Assembly: GCF_025465935.1 (NCBI RefSeq) | Contig: NZ_JANLNV010000058.1 | Span: forward strand, 276,563 to 340,562 | Origin: Pseudomonas sp. 7P_10.2_Bac1 | Lineage (GTDB): Bacteria; Pseudomonadota; Gammaproteobacteria; Pseudomonadales; Pseudomonadaceae | Direction of reading: 5' to 3' | Length of the DNA stretch: 64,000 nucleotides | In this document: one piece after another, positions 8,003 through 17,109 of the stretch | How the letters are laid out: the number at the start of each line of letters is the position of its first letter | How positions within the stretch are numbered: position 1 is the first letter of the stretch | Notes under the pieces: generated by a model | Database searches by the model: none | What the model saw: only the letters and a program-made list of their open reading frames with translations | What the model was told of the DNA's origin: nothing | Translations under genes and position numbers: made by a program

Positions 8003-11000
8003 AGATTCTCGCCATTCGCCTTAAAAACCTGGCGTCACTGGCCGGTCCGTTTGAACTGGACTTCACGGCCGAGCCCTTGGCCAGCGCGGGGCTGTTTGCA
8101 ATTACCGGCCCCACCGGCGCTGGCAAAAGTACTTTGCTCGACGCCTTGTGCCTGGCCTTGTTCGGCGCAGTGCCGCGTTTGAACCACACCGGCCGCGATG
8201 CCAAAGTCCCGGATGCCGACGGCGAGATTGCCACGGGGGACCCACGTACCCTGCTGCGCCGTGGCACCGGCGAAGGCTATGCCGAGGTCGATTTTGTCGG
8301 CATTGACGGTCGCCGCTATCGCGCCCGCTGGGAAGCCAACCGCGCCCGCGAAAAAGCCAATGGCAAGCTGCAAGCCAGCCGTCAAAGTCTGCGTGATCTG
8401 GACAGCGATCAATTACTGGCCAGTCAAAAAGGCGATTACAAAGTGCAGTTGGAGTCACGCCTGGGGCTGAACTTCGAACAGTTCACCCGTGCGGTGATGC
8501 TCGCTCAAAGCGAGTTCAGCGCGTTTCTCAAGGCCGATGACAACGAGCGCAGTGAACTGCTGGAGAAGCTCACCGATACCGCGTTATACACCCGCCTCGG
8601 CAAACGTGCGTTTGATAAGACCAAAGAGGCCCGCGACGCCCACAAGCAACTGCAAGATCAGGCCGTCGGGGTGACCCCGCTGGAGCCCGAAGCACGGGCA
8701 GAGCTGGACCAGCGCCATAACGAGGCGCAACACCTGCTCAAGACCCGGCAAAGCCAGCTTAAGCAACTTGAACAGCAACACATGTGGCTCAAGAGTCTTC
8801 GTGAGCTACAAGAACAACACCACAGCGCTACCGAGCAATTGCAAGAGGCGCAAACCCTGTGGGACGGTCTAGCCGAACAACGGCAAACCCTCGATTGGCT
8901 TGAGCAACTGGCGCCCCAGCGCCATCAGTTCACGCGCCTGGCCGAACTGGACGCGCAACTCACCCCGCTGGCCGAACAGATCGCCGGGTACTTGCAACAG
9001 CAAGTCGAACTGGGTCAACGCCAAACTCAGCTGGAGCACGCTCTCCAGACTGCGCAGCAGGCGGCCGATCAGGCACAGGCCGGGCTGCGTGATGCCGCAC
9101 CGCAGTTGCAAAAAGCCCATCTGGAACAAGCCAACCTCAACCGCCTGACCCTGGCTCTGGATGCGCAGCAAGCCCTTAAAAAGCAGGCTGAAGACACCTG
9201 CGCCGAAGGGCAAAAAGCCTTGAACGGCTTGCTTGAGCGCCAACAGCAAGGCACAGAACGCTTGGCGCACATTGCTGCGCAACTGGAACTCAGTGCCGAT
9301 CTCGCCCCCTTGGCCAATGCCTGGGACGGTTACCGTCGCAGCCTGCAGCAATTGGTGCGCCTGAGCACTACGCTGAACAAAGGACGCGAAGAATTACCGG
9401 CTCTGGAACAGCGCGCCAGCCAGGCGGCCCAACAGCTCACGGAGCTGCGCAACAGCCTGGAAATCCTATTCCAGGAAGCTGGCGCCGAACCCCACGCCGT
9501 CAATGAACAGATCCAGACTCTGGGCAGCCTGCTGACTGACAACCGTCAGCAACAACGTGCCTTTGAAGACTTACAGCGCCTGAGCGGCAGCCAGTTGGCC
9601 CTTGAGGCGCGTTTGCAGGCGGTGCAGCTCAAACTGCACAACCTGCAAGCCGAGCGCGAGGAACTGATCAAACAAGGGACGCAGACCAAGAGCGCCTTTG
9701 AAGCCGCCGAACAAGCTTTGCGCGTGACCCAGCAACTGCTTGAACGCCAGCGCCTGGCCCGCAGCGCCAGCGTCGAAGAGCTGCGCGCACAGCTTCAGGA
9801 CGACCAGCCCTGCCCCGTCTGCGGCAGCCATGAGCACCCCTATCATCAGCCTGAAGCGCTGTTGCAGAGCCTGTCGCGCTTTGACGAGGAAGAAGAGGCC
9901 AACGCACGCAAGACGGTCGATACCCTCAAGGAAACACTCAACCAATTGCGTGAGCAACTCGCCGGGGTTAACGCGCAGCAACGCGAATTGATTCAGCAGC
10001 ACCAGCAGCTTGGCGAAGAGCAACAGGCACTGGCGCCAGGCCTGGAAGCCCACCCGCTGTATGCACAATGGCAAGCGCAAGAACCGGCCAAGCGCGAAGC
10101 CTGGCTGACTCAACGCTTGAGCCAGCTACAGCACAGCATCAGCCAAGACGAACAACGTCAAAACGCCTTGCTCGCCCTGCAAAAAGAAGCCGCCACATTG
10201 CAGCAACACCTGCAACGCAGCACCGAAGCCAGCCAGCAAGCCCAGCAACAACTCAACGAGCAGCAACAACACCTCAAAGCCGACACCTTGCGCTTTGATG
10301 AAGAGCTTGCCGGGTTTGTCAGCCTGCTGCCCGAGACCACTCTGGCGGCGTTGCGTGAAAACGCATCCGCGAGCTTCATGCAGCTTGATCAACAGGTCAG
10401 CCATCGCCTTGAACAACTGGAAGAGCAGCGCGATGAACACGCTGAACAAACCGAGCGCGCCAGCCGCATCGAGCGTGAGCAGTATCAGCAAGCCACTCAT
10501 ACAAAGGCACTGGACGCCCTGCAACACAGCGTGACTGAACTGCTCGAGCAACAGCAGGCAGGCCAGCAAAGCCTCATGCACCTACTGGGCGATCACACCA
10601 GCGCCGAACAGTGGCAGCAGCATCTGGAACAGGCGCTTGAGCAGGCTCGCAACGCCCAGACGCACGCCAGCGAAACGCTGCAAGCCACCGCCCACCAATT
10701 GGTGCAACTGGCGGCCCAGCTCAAGGCGCAACAAGATCGCCTGCACGCCCTGCACACTGAACACAGCAGCTTGAACGAACAGGTCGAGCAATGGCGCGGG
10801 CAACACTCAGCCCTCGACACTGACCGTTTACAACAATTGCTGAGCTTCGACGACACGCACATCCGCGACCTGCGTCAGCACCTGCAAGCCAGCGAAAAAG
10901 CTGTAGAACAAACCCGCGTCCTGCTCCAGGAACGTGAGCAACGCCTCAAGCAGCATCAAGCTCAGGCCAATGGCAACCTTGATGCCCAAGCGCTTGAGGG

Positions 11001-11640
11001 TGCCCTGAATGAATTGAACGAGCTGCTCGCCGTCAGCGAGCAAAATGTGGCAGAACTGCGGGCGCAACAGGCAGAAGACCAGCGTCGTCAGGACGCCAAC
11101 CACGCGCTCGCGCAACGCATCGCCCAAGCCTATGACGAATGGCAACGCTGGGCGCGTCTGAGCGAGTTGATCGGTTCGGGCACCGGCGACAAATTCCGCA
11201 AGATCGCCCAGGCCTACAACCTCGACCTGCTGGTGCACCACGCCAACGCCCAATTGCGCCAACTGGTTAAACGTTATCGCCTCAAGCGCGGCGGCAGCAT
11301 GCTCGGTTTGCTGGTGATGGACACTGAAATGGGCGACGAACTGCGCTCCGTACACTCGCTGTCCGGTGGTGAAACCTTCCTGGTGTCGTTGGCACTGGCG
11401 TTGGGGCTGGCGTCGATGGCGTCCAGTACGCTGAAAATCGAGTCGCTGTTTATCGACGAAGGGTTTGGCAGCCTCGACCCCGAATCCCTGCAATTGGCAA
11501 TGGATGCCCTCGACGGCCTGCAAGCCCAGGGACGCAAAGTTGGGGTAATTTCCCATGTGCAGGAAATGCATGAACGCATTCCGGTACAAATCCAGGTGCA
11601 GCGCCAAGGCAATGGCTTGAGCACGGTGCAAGTGAAATGA
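7999..11640 (+). CDS. sbcC: Exonuclease SbcCD subunit C
   Basis: A 1213-residue SMC-like ATPase, partner of SbcD. Walker A (GPTGAGKST) is at about residues 36-44. Two very long Gln/Glu/Leu-rich coiled-coil arms flank a zinc hook CPVC near residues 605-608. The C-terminal half carries the ABC signature LSGGE (about 1121) and Walker B (FIDEGFGSLD, about 1150). The length is typical of pseudomonad SbcC. It starts in ATGA with sbcD, and its stop overlaps the next gene by four bases. Confidence 0.98.
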   Translation: MKILAIRLKNLASLAGPFELDFTAEPLASAGLFAITGPTGAGKSTLLDALCLALFGAVPRLNHTGRDAKVPDADGEIATGDPRTLLRRGTGEGYAEVDFVGIDGRRYRARWEANRAREKANGKLQASRQSLRDLDSDQLLASQKGDYKVQLESRLGLNFEQFTRAVMLAQSEFSAFLKADDNERSELLEKLTDTALYTRLGKRAFDKTKEARDAHKQLQDQAVGVTPLEPEARAELDQRHNEAQHLLKTRQSQLKQLEQQHMWLKSLRELQEQHHSATEQLQEAQTLWDGLAEQRQTLDWLEQLAPQRHQFTRLAELDAQLTPLAEQIAGYLQQQVELGQRQTQLEHALQTAQQAADQAQAGLRDAAPQLQKAHLEQANLNRLTLALDAQQALKKQAEDTCAEGQKALNGLLERQQQGTERLAHIAAQLELSADLAPLANAWDGYRRSLQQLVRLSTTLNKGREELPALEQRASQAAQQLTELRNSLEILFQEAGAEPHAVNEQIQTLGSLLTDNRQQQRAFEDLQRLSGSQLALEARLQAVQLKLHNLQAEREELIKQGTQTKSAFEAAEQALRVTQQLLERQRLARSASVEELRAQLQDDQPCPVCGSHEHPYHQPEALLQSLSRFDEEEEANARKTVDTLKETLNQLREQLAGVNAQQRELIQQHQQLGEEQQALAPGLEAHPLYAQWQAQEPAKREAWLTQRLSQLQHSISQDEQRQNALLALQKEAATLQQHLQRSTEASQQAQQQLNEQQQHLKADTLRFDEELAGFVSLLPETTLAALRENASASFMQLDQQVSHRLEQLEEQRDEHAEQTERASRIEREQYQQATHTKALDALQHSVTELLEQQQAGQQSLMHLLGDHTSAEQWQQHLEQALEQARNAQTHASETLQATAHQLVQLAAQLKAQQDRLHALHTEHSSLNEQVEQWRGQHSALDTDRLQQLLSFDDTHIRDLRQHLQASEKAVEQTRVLLQEREQRLKQHQAQANGNLDAQALEGALNELNELLAVSEQNVAELRAQQAEDQRRQDANHALAQRIAQAYDEWQRWARLSELIGSGTGDKFRKIAQAYNLDLLVHHANAQLRQLVKRYRLKRGGSMLGLLVMDTEMGDELRSVHSLSGGETFLVSLALALGLASMASSTLKIESLFIDEGFGSLDPESLQLAMDALDGLQAQGRKVGVISHVQEMHERIPVQIQVQRQGNGLSTVQVK

Positions 11641-12227
11641 CCGCGCCAGTGCTGTATTCCTTCCGCCGTTGCCCGTATGCCATGCGGGCGCGCATGGCAC
11701 TGCGTTACAGCGGCGTGCCATTGTCGATTGTAGAAGTCAGCCTCAAGGCCAAACCGCCAGAAATGCTTGAGCTGTCGCCCAAAGGCACTGTGCCGGTATT
11801 GGCCTGTGCCGATGGCCGGGTGATTGAACAAAGCCTGGAGATCATGCACTGGGCCTTGGCCCAGCATGACCCGGACAACTGGCTTGGCCCGGACAGTGCG
11901 GCGCTGATTGAAGCCAACGACGTTGAATTCAAGGCCCATCTGGACCGTTACAAATACGCCATCCGCTACCCGGAACAGCCGATGGAGCATTATCGGGCGC
12001 AAGGCGCGGCGTTTTTACAGCGGCTTGAAGGCCTGCTTGAACAGACCCCGTACCTGGCAGGCGACAGCTTGAGCCTGGCGGACGTTGCCCTGGCGCCATT
12101 CATACGCCAATTCGCCCACGTCGACCGTGAATGGTTTGATCAAGCCCCCTACCCGCGCCTGAATGCCTGGCTTGAACGGTTTTTAGCGTCAGAACTGTTT
12201 ACCTCCGTCATGGCCAAAACGGCCTGA
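11637..12227 (+). CDS. Glutathione S-transferase-like protein
   Basis: A 196-residue protein with an N-terminal thioredoxin-like GST domain (SFRRCPYAMRARMAL, Cys12 in the position of the catalytic residue; cis-proline region GTVPVL) and an all-helical C-terminal domain. The CPYAMR motif is more like omega or YfcF/stringent-starvation-type GSTs that use cysteine than like Tyr/Ser classes. It overlaps the sbcC stop by four bases, so it appears cotranscribed with sbcDC, though no functional link is known. Substrate is not predictable. Confidence 0.85.
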   Translation: MTAPVLYSFRRCPYAMRARMALRYSGVPLSIVEVSLKAKPPEMLELSPKGTVPVLACADGRVIEQSLEIMHWALAQHDPDNWLGPDSAALIEANDVEFKAHLDRYKYAIRYPEQPMEHYRAQGAAFLQRLEGLLEQTPYLAGDSLSLADVALAPFIRQFAHVDREWFDQAPYPRLNAWLERFLASELFTSVMAKTA

Positions 12228-12265
12228 CTGGGGACGCTGCGTACGCGATCTGTCAGTAATGCGGC

Positions 12266-12297
12266 GCGCAGGACCGCCATCTTGGCGGTCGCTGCGC
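12266..12297. terminator. GC-rich hairpin between convergent genes
   Basis: Inner stem GACCGCC (12272-12278) pairs with GGCGGTC (12284-12290) around the loop ATCTT, and GCGCA/TGCGC extend the stem. There is no T-run. It lies between the convergent GST and cytochrome b561 genes, so it is either a bidirectional terminator or a REP-like element. Confidence 0.55.
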
Positions 12298-12339
12298 ACC
12301 CCATCGCAGCCTCATTCTTGGGCAGCGACTACAGGGCTT

Positions 12340-12879
12340 TTAATCCTTGCCCCGGACCATGCTTTCCAACACCCCGTCACGGCGTACCCAGCCATGGAAC
12401 AACGCCGCGGCCAAGTGCAGCAGCACGGTAAGGAACATTAAATACGCCAGGTACGTATGGGCCTTGCGCAAGAATGCAAAGGTGCCTGGATTGGCAGGCA
12501 GGATGGCTGGCAGTTGCAACGAACTGCTCAGCATCACCGGGTCTCCCGCCGCCGAGATCATCGCCCAACCCACGACGGGCAACGCGAACATCAGCGCGTA
12601 CAGCAACAGGTGCGACAGTTTTGCCGCCAGCACCTGTACCGACGCCATATCAGCAGGCAGCGACGGTTGTCGGGTCGTGAAACGCACAAACAGTCTCACG
12701 ATCACCAGCAGCAAAATCGCAATGCCCAAGGGTTTGTGCAGGTTCAACAGCCATTCATGCCGCTCGGAGACCGAAGCCGCCAGCCCAGCCCCAATAAACA
12801 GCATGGCAATGATCATCAGCGCCATTAGCCAGTGCAGGAGGCGCGCCAGAGGTGCGAAATGCGAATTCGGTGTGCTCAT
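12340..12879 (-). CDS. Cytochrome b561 family protein
   Basis: A 179-residue protein with four predicted membrane helices and histidines typical of b-type haem ligation (RLLHWLMALMIIAML at the N-terminus; NLHKPLGIAILLLVIVRLF; SHLLLYALMFALPVVGWAM; HTYLAYLMFLTVLLHLAAALFHG). It belongs to the bacterial cytochrome b561 family, which passes electrons from the quinone pool to periplasmic acceptors. Its start overlaps the stop of the catalase-family gene by four bases. The pair may work as a membrane peroxidase with its own electron donor (inference). Confidence 0.92.
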   Translation of the reverse strand: MSTPNSHFAPLARLLHWLMALMIIAMLFIGAGLAASVSERHEWLLNLHKPLGIAILLLVIVRLFVRFTTRQPSLPADMASVQVLAAKLSHLLLYALMFALPVVGWAMISAAGDPVMLSSSLQLPAILPANPGTFAFLRKAHTYLAYLMFLTVLLHLAAALFHGWVRRDGVLESMVRGKD

Positions 12880-13955
12880 GGACGTTTCTCCTGGGACAGC
12901 TGATCAACTTCACTGGTACGCCGCAAATAAGAGCTGGCATAAGCGGCCGAGCGCGCAGCCAGCAGCGGGTCATCCGAGCCTTCGATGCCATTGGGCAAAA
13001 TCAACGGATCGTAGTTGATGTCACGGCATTCCCCATCGTTTTGTGGCTCCGCACTTTGCAGCACCAGGGTTCCCGCATTGACCACCTTACGGCTGGCTGG
13101 CCAGGTTTTACTCGCATCGTTTACCGGGTCGCCCGCCTCGGCCAAGGTCAGGTTGAACTGCCATCGCAATGGGCCGGCTGACAAGCGTTGCACCAGGTCT
13201 TTTTGCAGATAGTCAGCATCGTTTGGTGCACTCGCGTCAGCTGCGTCCCGCCCTTCTGGTACTACTGCCCAACGCACCGCCTGACGTTGTCCGGCCTCAT
13301 TGACCAGATAAAAAGCGTTAATTGCGTTGTAAGTTTCGGTGGCAAAGCTGGCAGAGGGTTTAGCGGTCTTCACCCATTGCAGAAACGCTGCCGTCTCCGG
13401 GTGCGCGGCAAAAAACGCCGGCATGGCGTCGGGCTTCGGCTTGCCGGTGGCCGGGTCCGGCGCCCCCGCTTGCAACATTGCATAGAACGCTTCAGGCGTG
13501 CCCACCGGGAAAACCGGCATGCTGTTCATCCCGGTGCGCCACTGCTGGCCATTGGCCTGGGTAAAGCGTAGCGCCAGACTGCGAATCGGCACACTGCTGT
13601 CCGGCGCATAAGGGTTACCGCTCGGCAAGGCAAAACGCCCCACAACCGGCGTGCGTCCAGCCGCAAACACTTGCGCATTCGATAACGCCTGTGCACTACC
13701 GTTACTCTCGAAATAACCGATCACACACATGCCTTTGGCGTGGTTGCGTCGATAACCGGGGTGTACGCCGTTGTTGCGCTCCAGTGCGTTGACCAGGGTC
13801 TTGGGGCGCAACCGCTGCGCATCAAGGGTGCCATTGACGTAATAGAAGGCTGCGGCGATAGCCGCCACCACTGCACCGATAGCCGCCAGACGCAGCATCA
13901 TGCTGGTAGGGCTCAGTGCAGCCTTGAGGGGCCGCACAGGCGGCAATTGATCTAC
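12876..13955 (-). CDS. Catalase-family peroxidase, membrane-anchored (SrpA-like)
   Basis: A 359-residue catalase-related haem protein. The start at 13955 (MVDQLPP) is preferred over an ATG 21 bases upstream because GGAG precedes it at normal spacing. An N-terminal membrane anchor (about residues 22-41) is followed by the catalase core: HAKGMCVIGYFE supplies the distal His, and SLALRF and NSMPVFP match the shortened SrpA-type catalase-family peroxidases. It is about 150 residues shorter than a classical catalase. Its promoter carries the same ECF-type element as the divergent sigma gene. It probably removes peroxides outside the inner membrane, with electrons from the cytochrome b encoded next to it. 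Confidence 0.9.
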   Translation of the reverse strand, partial: VDQLPPVRPLKAALSPTSMMLRLAAIGAVVAAIAAAFYYVNGTLDAQRLRPKTLVNALERNNGVHPGYRRNHAKGMCVIGYFESNGSAQALSNAQVFAAGRTPVVGRFALPSGNPYAPDSSVPIRSLALRFTQANGQQWRTGMNSMPVFPVGTPEAFYAMLQAGAPDPATGKPKPDAMPAFFAAHPETAAFLQWVKTAKPSASFATETYNAINAFYLVNEAGQRQAVRWAVVPEGRDAADASAPNDADYLQKDLVQRLSAGPLRWQFNLTLAEAGDPVNDASKTWPASRKVVNAGTLVLQSAEPQNDGECRDINYDPLILPNGIEGSDDPLLAARSAAYASSYLRRTSEVDQLSQEKRP

Positions 13956-14002
13956 CATAAAGCGCTCCGAGGCCATGGGCCATCAGGTGGATATGGCCTG
14001 TG

Positions 14003-14028
14003 AGACGCAGGTCGATCAGGCTTATTCC
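14003..14028 (-). promoter_or_regulatory. ECF-type promoter of the catalase/cytochrome b561 operon
   Basis: On the minus strand, GGAATAA (14028-14022), 14 bases, then CGTCT (14007-14003). It ends 47 bases before the catalase start. The hexamers and spacing are identical to the promoter of the divergent sigma gene, which makes chance unlikely. Confidence 0.8.
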
Positions 14029-14072
14029 CGGCGCAAGGCAATTTTTTCTGATTATTTATTTTTCAAGTCCGT

Positions 14073-14098
14073 GGAATAAAAGTTAAACCTGGCCGTCT
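14073..14098 (+). promoter_or_regulatory. ECF-type promoter of the sigma factor gene (autoregulation)
   Basis: GGAATAA (14073-14079), 14 bases, then CGTCT (14094-14098), 45 bases before the sigma-factor start. GGAA at -35 and CGTC at -10 are the usual ECF recognition elements. It matches the catalase-side promoter exactly in both boxes and spacing. Confidence 0.8.
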
Positions 14099-14143
14099 TC
14101 ATGACGCTGATCCGATTAACGACCTCACCCGGCGCCAGTCACC

Positions 14144-14650
14144 ATGCCCTCATTTGACGAGCAATTGCGCGAACTAATGCCGAGCCTCAGGCGCTTTGCC
14201 CTGTCGTTGACGCGCCACGCCAGCAATGCCGACGACCTGGTGCAAAACTGTCTTGAGCGCGCGCTCGGCAATGCCGCCAGTAAACGCCCGGACGGTGATT
14301 TACGCGCCTGGCTGTTTACCATCCTGTACCGCCAGTTTGTCGACCACCATCGGCGTAACCGGCGCTATGCGCGCATGCTGGAATTCTTTACTGGCCGCGA
14401 CGACGCGCAACCGTCCACCGAGCGCACCGTGATAGCCCAATCCACACTGCAAGCATTCGACCAGTTGAGCACCGAGCAACGGGCGCTGCTGTTATGGATT
14501 TCTGTCGAGGGCTTGAGTTACCAACAGGTGGCCGACATTCTCGAAGTGCCGATCGGCACGGTGATGTCGCGCCTGTCACGCGCACGCCAGGCCCTGCGCG
14601 CACTCAGTGAAGGCGACATTACCCGCCCTGCTTTGCGGAGACTTAAATGA
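14144..14650 (+). CDS. ECF-type RNA polymerase sigma factor
   Basis: A 168-residue sigma factor of the extracytoplasmic-function group. Region 2 is seen in SLTRHASNADDLVQNCLERAL and LRAWLFTILYRQFVDHHRR, and region 4 in LSYQQVADILEVPIGTVMSRLSRARQALR. There is no region 1 or 3. The anti-sigma gene overlaps its stop by four bases. The shared promoter element on both sides of the divergent region indicates that it transcribes itself and the catalase/cytochrome b561 pair. The inducing signal is probably oxidative, judging from the targets. Confidence 0.96.
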   Translation: MPSFDEQLRELMPSLRRFALSLTRHASNADDLVQNCLERALGNAASKRPDGDLRAWLFTILYRQFVDHHRRNRRYARMLEFFTGRDDAQPSTERTVIAQSTLQAFDQLSTEQRALLLWISVEGLSYQQVADILEVPIGTVMSRLSRARQALRALSEGDITRPALRRLK

Positions 14651-15396
14651 TCACCATCCCGCCCAGTGAGCACGACCTGCATGCTTACGTCGATCACGCG
14701 CTCAGCGAGTCGGAACGACAACATGTCGAGCGTTATCTAGACGCCCACCCCGAGGTTGCCGCCAAGGTTCATGCCTGGCAACGCGATGCGCAAAACCTGC
14801 GCACGGCATTGCAGCAAACCCTGCTACAACCAGACAACCCGACACTCGATCCCGCGGCCATTCGCCAGCGCCAACGTCGCCAGGTAATGCGTCATTGGGC
14901 TACGGCGGCAGTCTTGTTGATTGCGGTCAGCGTGGGTGGGCTCGGCGGCTGGCAGGCCCGGCAAATGACCCTCAGCCCGGCCATCTTGCCGATGACCGAT
15001 GCACTGGCGGCGCACCGCATGTTTGCCGAACAAGGGTTTCTGCCTGCCGACTATAAAGTCGAGCACAGCAGCGACATGCAAGCCTGGATGGACCGTTATT
15101 TCAGCCATGCTGAACGTTTGCCGGACTTGAGCCGTGCAGGCTTTGAACCAATCAGTTGCCGCTTGCTGAGCACCGATCAGGGCGGCGCGGCAATGGTGTT
15201 ATATGAAAACCCTCAGGGTCAGCAAATCAGCTTTTACATCCGCCCGCCAGGCCCGCAAAACAGCTTGCTGGCACGGGGTATCCGACGCGACGGCGACTTG
15301 CAGGCAGACTACTGGTCAGGCTCCGGCTACAACTACGCCATGGTCGGCCCCGCCGAAGGGCCGACTGCAAAGTTGCTGAACACGCTGAGCTTTTGA
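14647..15396 (+). CDS. Transmembrane anti-sigma factor
   Basis: A 249-residue protein. The N-terminal 60 residues resemble an anti-sigma domain (HDLHAYVDHALSESERQHVERYL) but lack the HxxxCxxC zinc motif. One membrane helix is at about residues 83-102 (HWATAAVLLIAVSVGGLGGW), followed by a periplasmic domain of about 145 residues of unknown fold. Its start overlaps the sigma-factor stop by four bases. It probably holds the sigma factor at the membrane until an envelope signal is sensed. Confidence 0.9.
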   Translation: MITIPPSEHDLHAYVDHALSESERQHVERYLDAHPEVAAKVHAWQRDAQNLRTALQQTLLQPDNPTLDPAAIRQRQRRQVMRHWATAAVLLIAVSVGGLGGWQARQMTLSPAILPMTDALAAHRMFAEQGFLPADYKVEHSSDMQAWMDRYFSHAERLPDLSRAGFEPISCRLLSTDQGGAAMVLYENPQGQQISFYIRPPGPQNSLLARGIRRDGDLQADYWSGSGYNYAMVGPAEGPTAKLLNTLSF

Positions 15397-15560
15397 CCCG
15401 GCCCTGGTTGGATACTGACTAGTGACTGACGGCAATACGTGCCATAAACGAGCGTGTCAGGCGCAACAGGTTCACACCTACGTGGGGGGGGACCGCAGGA
15501 CTGGATTGCTGCATCCATATGCAGACCTGTCAACGTTAGGGCGGGAGAAGGTTTTAGTGT

Positions 15561-15593
15561 CTCGCGATCGATCATAGGTCAAAAGATCGCGAG
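15561..15593. repeat. REP-type hairpin
   Basis: CTCGCGATC (15561-15569) pairs with GATCGCGAG (15585-15593) around a 15-base loop that contains TCAAAA. It lies in the 219-base gap between the convergent anti-sigma gene and the small secreted protein gene. Nothing else is recognised in that gap. Confidence 0.7.
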
Positions 15594-15615
15594 GCAGCCC
15601 CACCCCTAACGGGTT

Positions 15616-15789
15616 TCAGGAGTGGGTTTTAGGGTCCAGGGCCGCATAGAAGTTGGCGCTTTGCTGCAGGTATTTCTGGGTATAGGCCGTGGACTTTTTG
15701 TCGCTCGCCACCGAGCTGGCACTGGCTGGCAAGGCCACGGTGGCGGAAATGGCAGAAGCAGCGATCACAGAGAAAAGATTGAAGTTCAT
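15616..15789 (-). CDS. Small secreted protein of unknown function
   Basis: A 57-residue protein beginning MNFNLFSVIAASAISATVALPASA, a good signal peptide with an ASA cleavage site, leaving a mature chain of about 33 residues (ending DPKTHS). GAGGG lies about nine bases before the start, and a longer in-frame reading has no signal sequence, so 15789 is preferred. The mature part has no cysteines and no recognised motif. Short secreted proteins of this layout are frequent in Pseudomonas without known function. Confidence 0.6.
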   Translation of the reverse strand: MNFNLFSVIAASAISATVALPASASSVASDKKSTAYTQKYLQQSANFYAALDPKTHS

Positions 15790-15936
15790 AGCGGTAACCC
15801 TCGACGATTCAGTTAGCTTGCTTGCCTGTTCAGGCCGTGGAACCAACTTAACGCCAAGGGTCTTCGCGCTGAAATTCATTGCGCCACTAACCAGTATTAC
15901 TGCGATTGATAGAAGGCTTAGCCTCCAGCTGCACGC

Positions 15937-17109
15937 TTATGGGCGATTGATGAATTTGACGTCTGAGGGCGCATCCATTGCCAGCTTTTGCAGGGTTTTG
16001 CCCAGCTTGCCGGTGGTCGGATCTCGCTCCACTACCACGATTTCGTTGCTCATCTGGTTGGCGATCAGCAGGAATTTGCCGTTGGGGCTCAGGGTAAATT
16101 CACGCGGATGATCACCGTCTACCGAGCGACGCTGGATTTCGCTCAACTCTCCATTCGCCGGGTTGATGCTAAACACCAGTATCTCGTTGGCTTTGCCGCG
16201 ATTGCTCACATACAGGAACTTGCCATCGGCGGATGCATGTAACGCGCCCGCGGCTCGGTTCTGGGCAGGCATGCCATGGGCCAGATCCACAGCCTGACGC
16301 TGTTTGAGCTGACCGTTGTCATAGTCGAAGACAAACACCTGGGCGCTCATTTCAGTGGTCAAGTACGCGTGCTTGCCGTCCTTGGAGAACAACAAGTGTC
16401 GAGGCCCGCTACCCGGTGGTAACTCAATGTCCGCAGGCGTGGCAGCAACCAGAGGGTGTTCCGGGTTGGCCGCTGGGTCGTAACGGTAGACAAACACTTT
16501 GTCGGCGCCCAGATCACTGGCGTAGACAAACTTGCCGTCAGGCGACGACACCACCGAATGCACATGGGCGGACATCTGGCGTTCGGGGTTGACCCGGCTC
16601 GGCTGATGGCTGCTCATTTGCGTCACAGGCTGCAACTGGCCGTCGGCATTGATCGGCACCACGGCAAGGCTGCCACCCGGATCGGCCCCTACGCCGTAGT
16701 TGGCCACAAACAGGTACTTTTCATCGGCGCTGAGGCTGGAGTGGGTTGGGTTCTCCCCCAACGTATTGACCTGACTGATCAGGCGCAACGTGTGGGTAGC
16801 AGGGTCTATTGCAATACTGCTAACGCGCCCGACCACATCGGCCTGGCCTTGCCCATTCTCATTCACCACAAACAGACGGCGTTGGTCTGGGGACAAGGTC
16901 AGCCATGACGGGTTGGCGGCCTTGAAGACTTGCAACGGCTCAGGCGTGATATGTCCGCTTTGGCTGTCAAACTGCAAGCGATAAATCCCTTGGCTCGTGC
17001 CTTGGGTGTAAGAGCCCACCAGCAGCTCCACATCAGGGCCCGAGGCGGCATGAGCAGACATGGCCCCGACACTCGAGGCCATCAACAGGGGCAACCATCT
17101 AAGCTTCAT
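15937..17109 (-). CDS. Lactonase-family beta-propeller protein (6-phosphogluconolactonase-like)
   Basis: A 390-residue protein whose start at 17109 (MKLRWLPLLMASSVGAMSAHA) gives a signal peptide; the longer reading buries it. AGAGG precedes the start. The chain shows propeller blades with repeated patterns (LTLSPDQRRLFVVNE, SLSADEKYLFVANYG, VVSSPDGKFVYASDLG, HASADGKFLYVSNRG, LSPNGKFLLIANQ), the signature of the lactonase (Pgl/YbhE-like) family. Export argues against a role as the cytosolic pentose-pathway enzyme; a periplasmic lactonase is more likely. It overlaps the upstream small gene by 11 bases. Confidence 0.88.
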   Translation of the reverse strand: MKLRWLPLLMASSVGAMSAHAASGPDVELLVGSYTQGTSQGIYRLQFDSQSGHITPEPLQVFKAANPSWLTLSPDQRRLFVVNENGQGQADVVGRVSSIAIDPATHTLRLISQVNTLGENPTHSSLSADEKYLFVANYGVGADPGGSLAVVPINADGQLQPVTQMSSHQPSRVNPERQMSAHVHSVVSSPDGKFVYASDLGADKVFVYRYDPAANPEHPLVAATPADIELPPGSGPRHLLFSKDGKHAYLTTEMSAQVFVFDYDNGQLKQRQAVDLAHGMPAQNRAAGALHASADGKFLYVSNRGKANEILVFSINPANGELSEIQRRSVDGDHPREFTLSPNGKFLLIANQMSNEIVVVERDPTTGKLGKTLQKLAMDAPSDVKFINRP

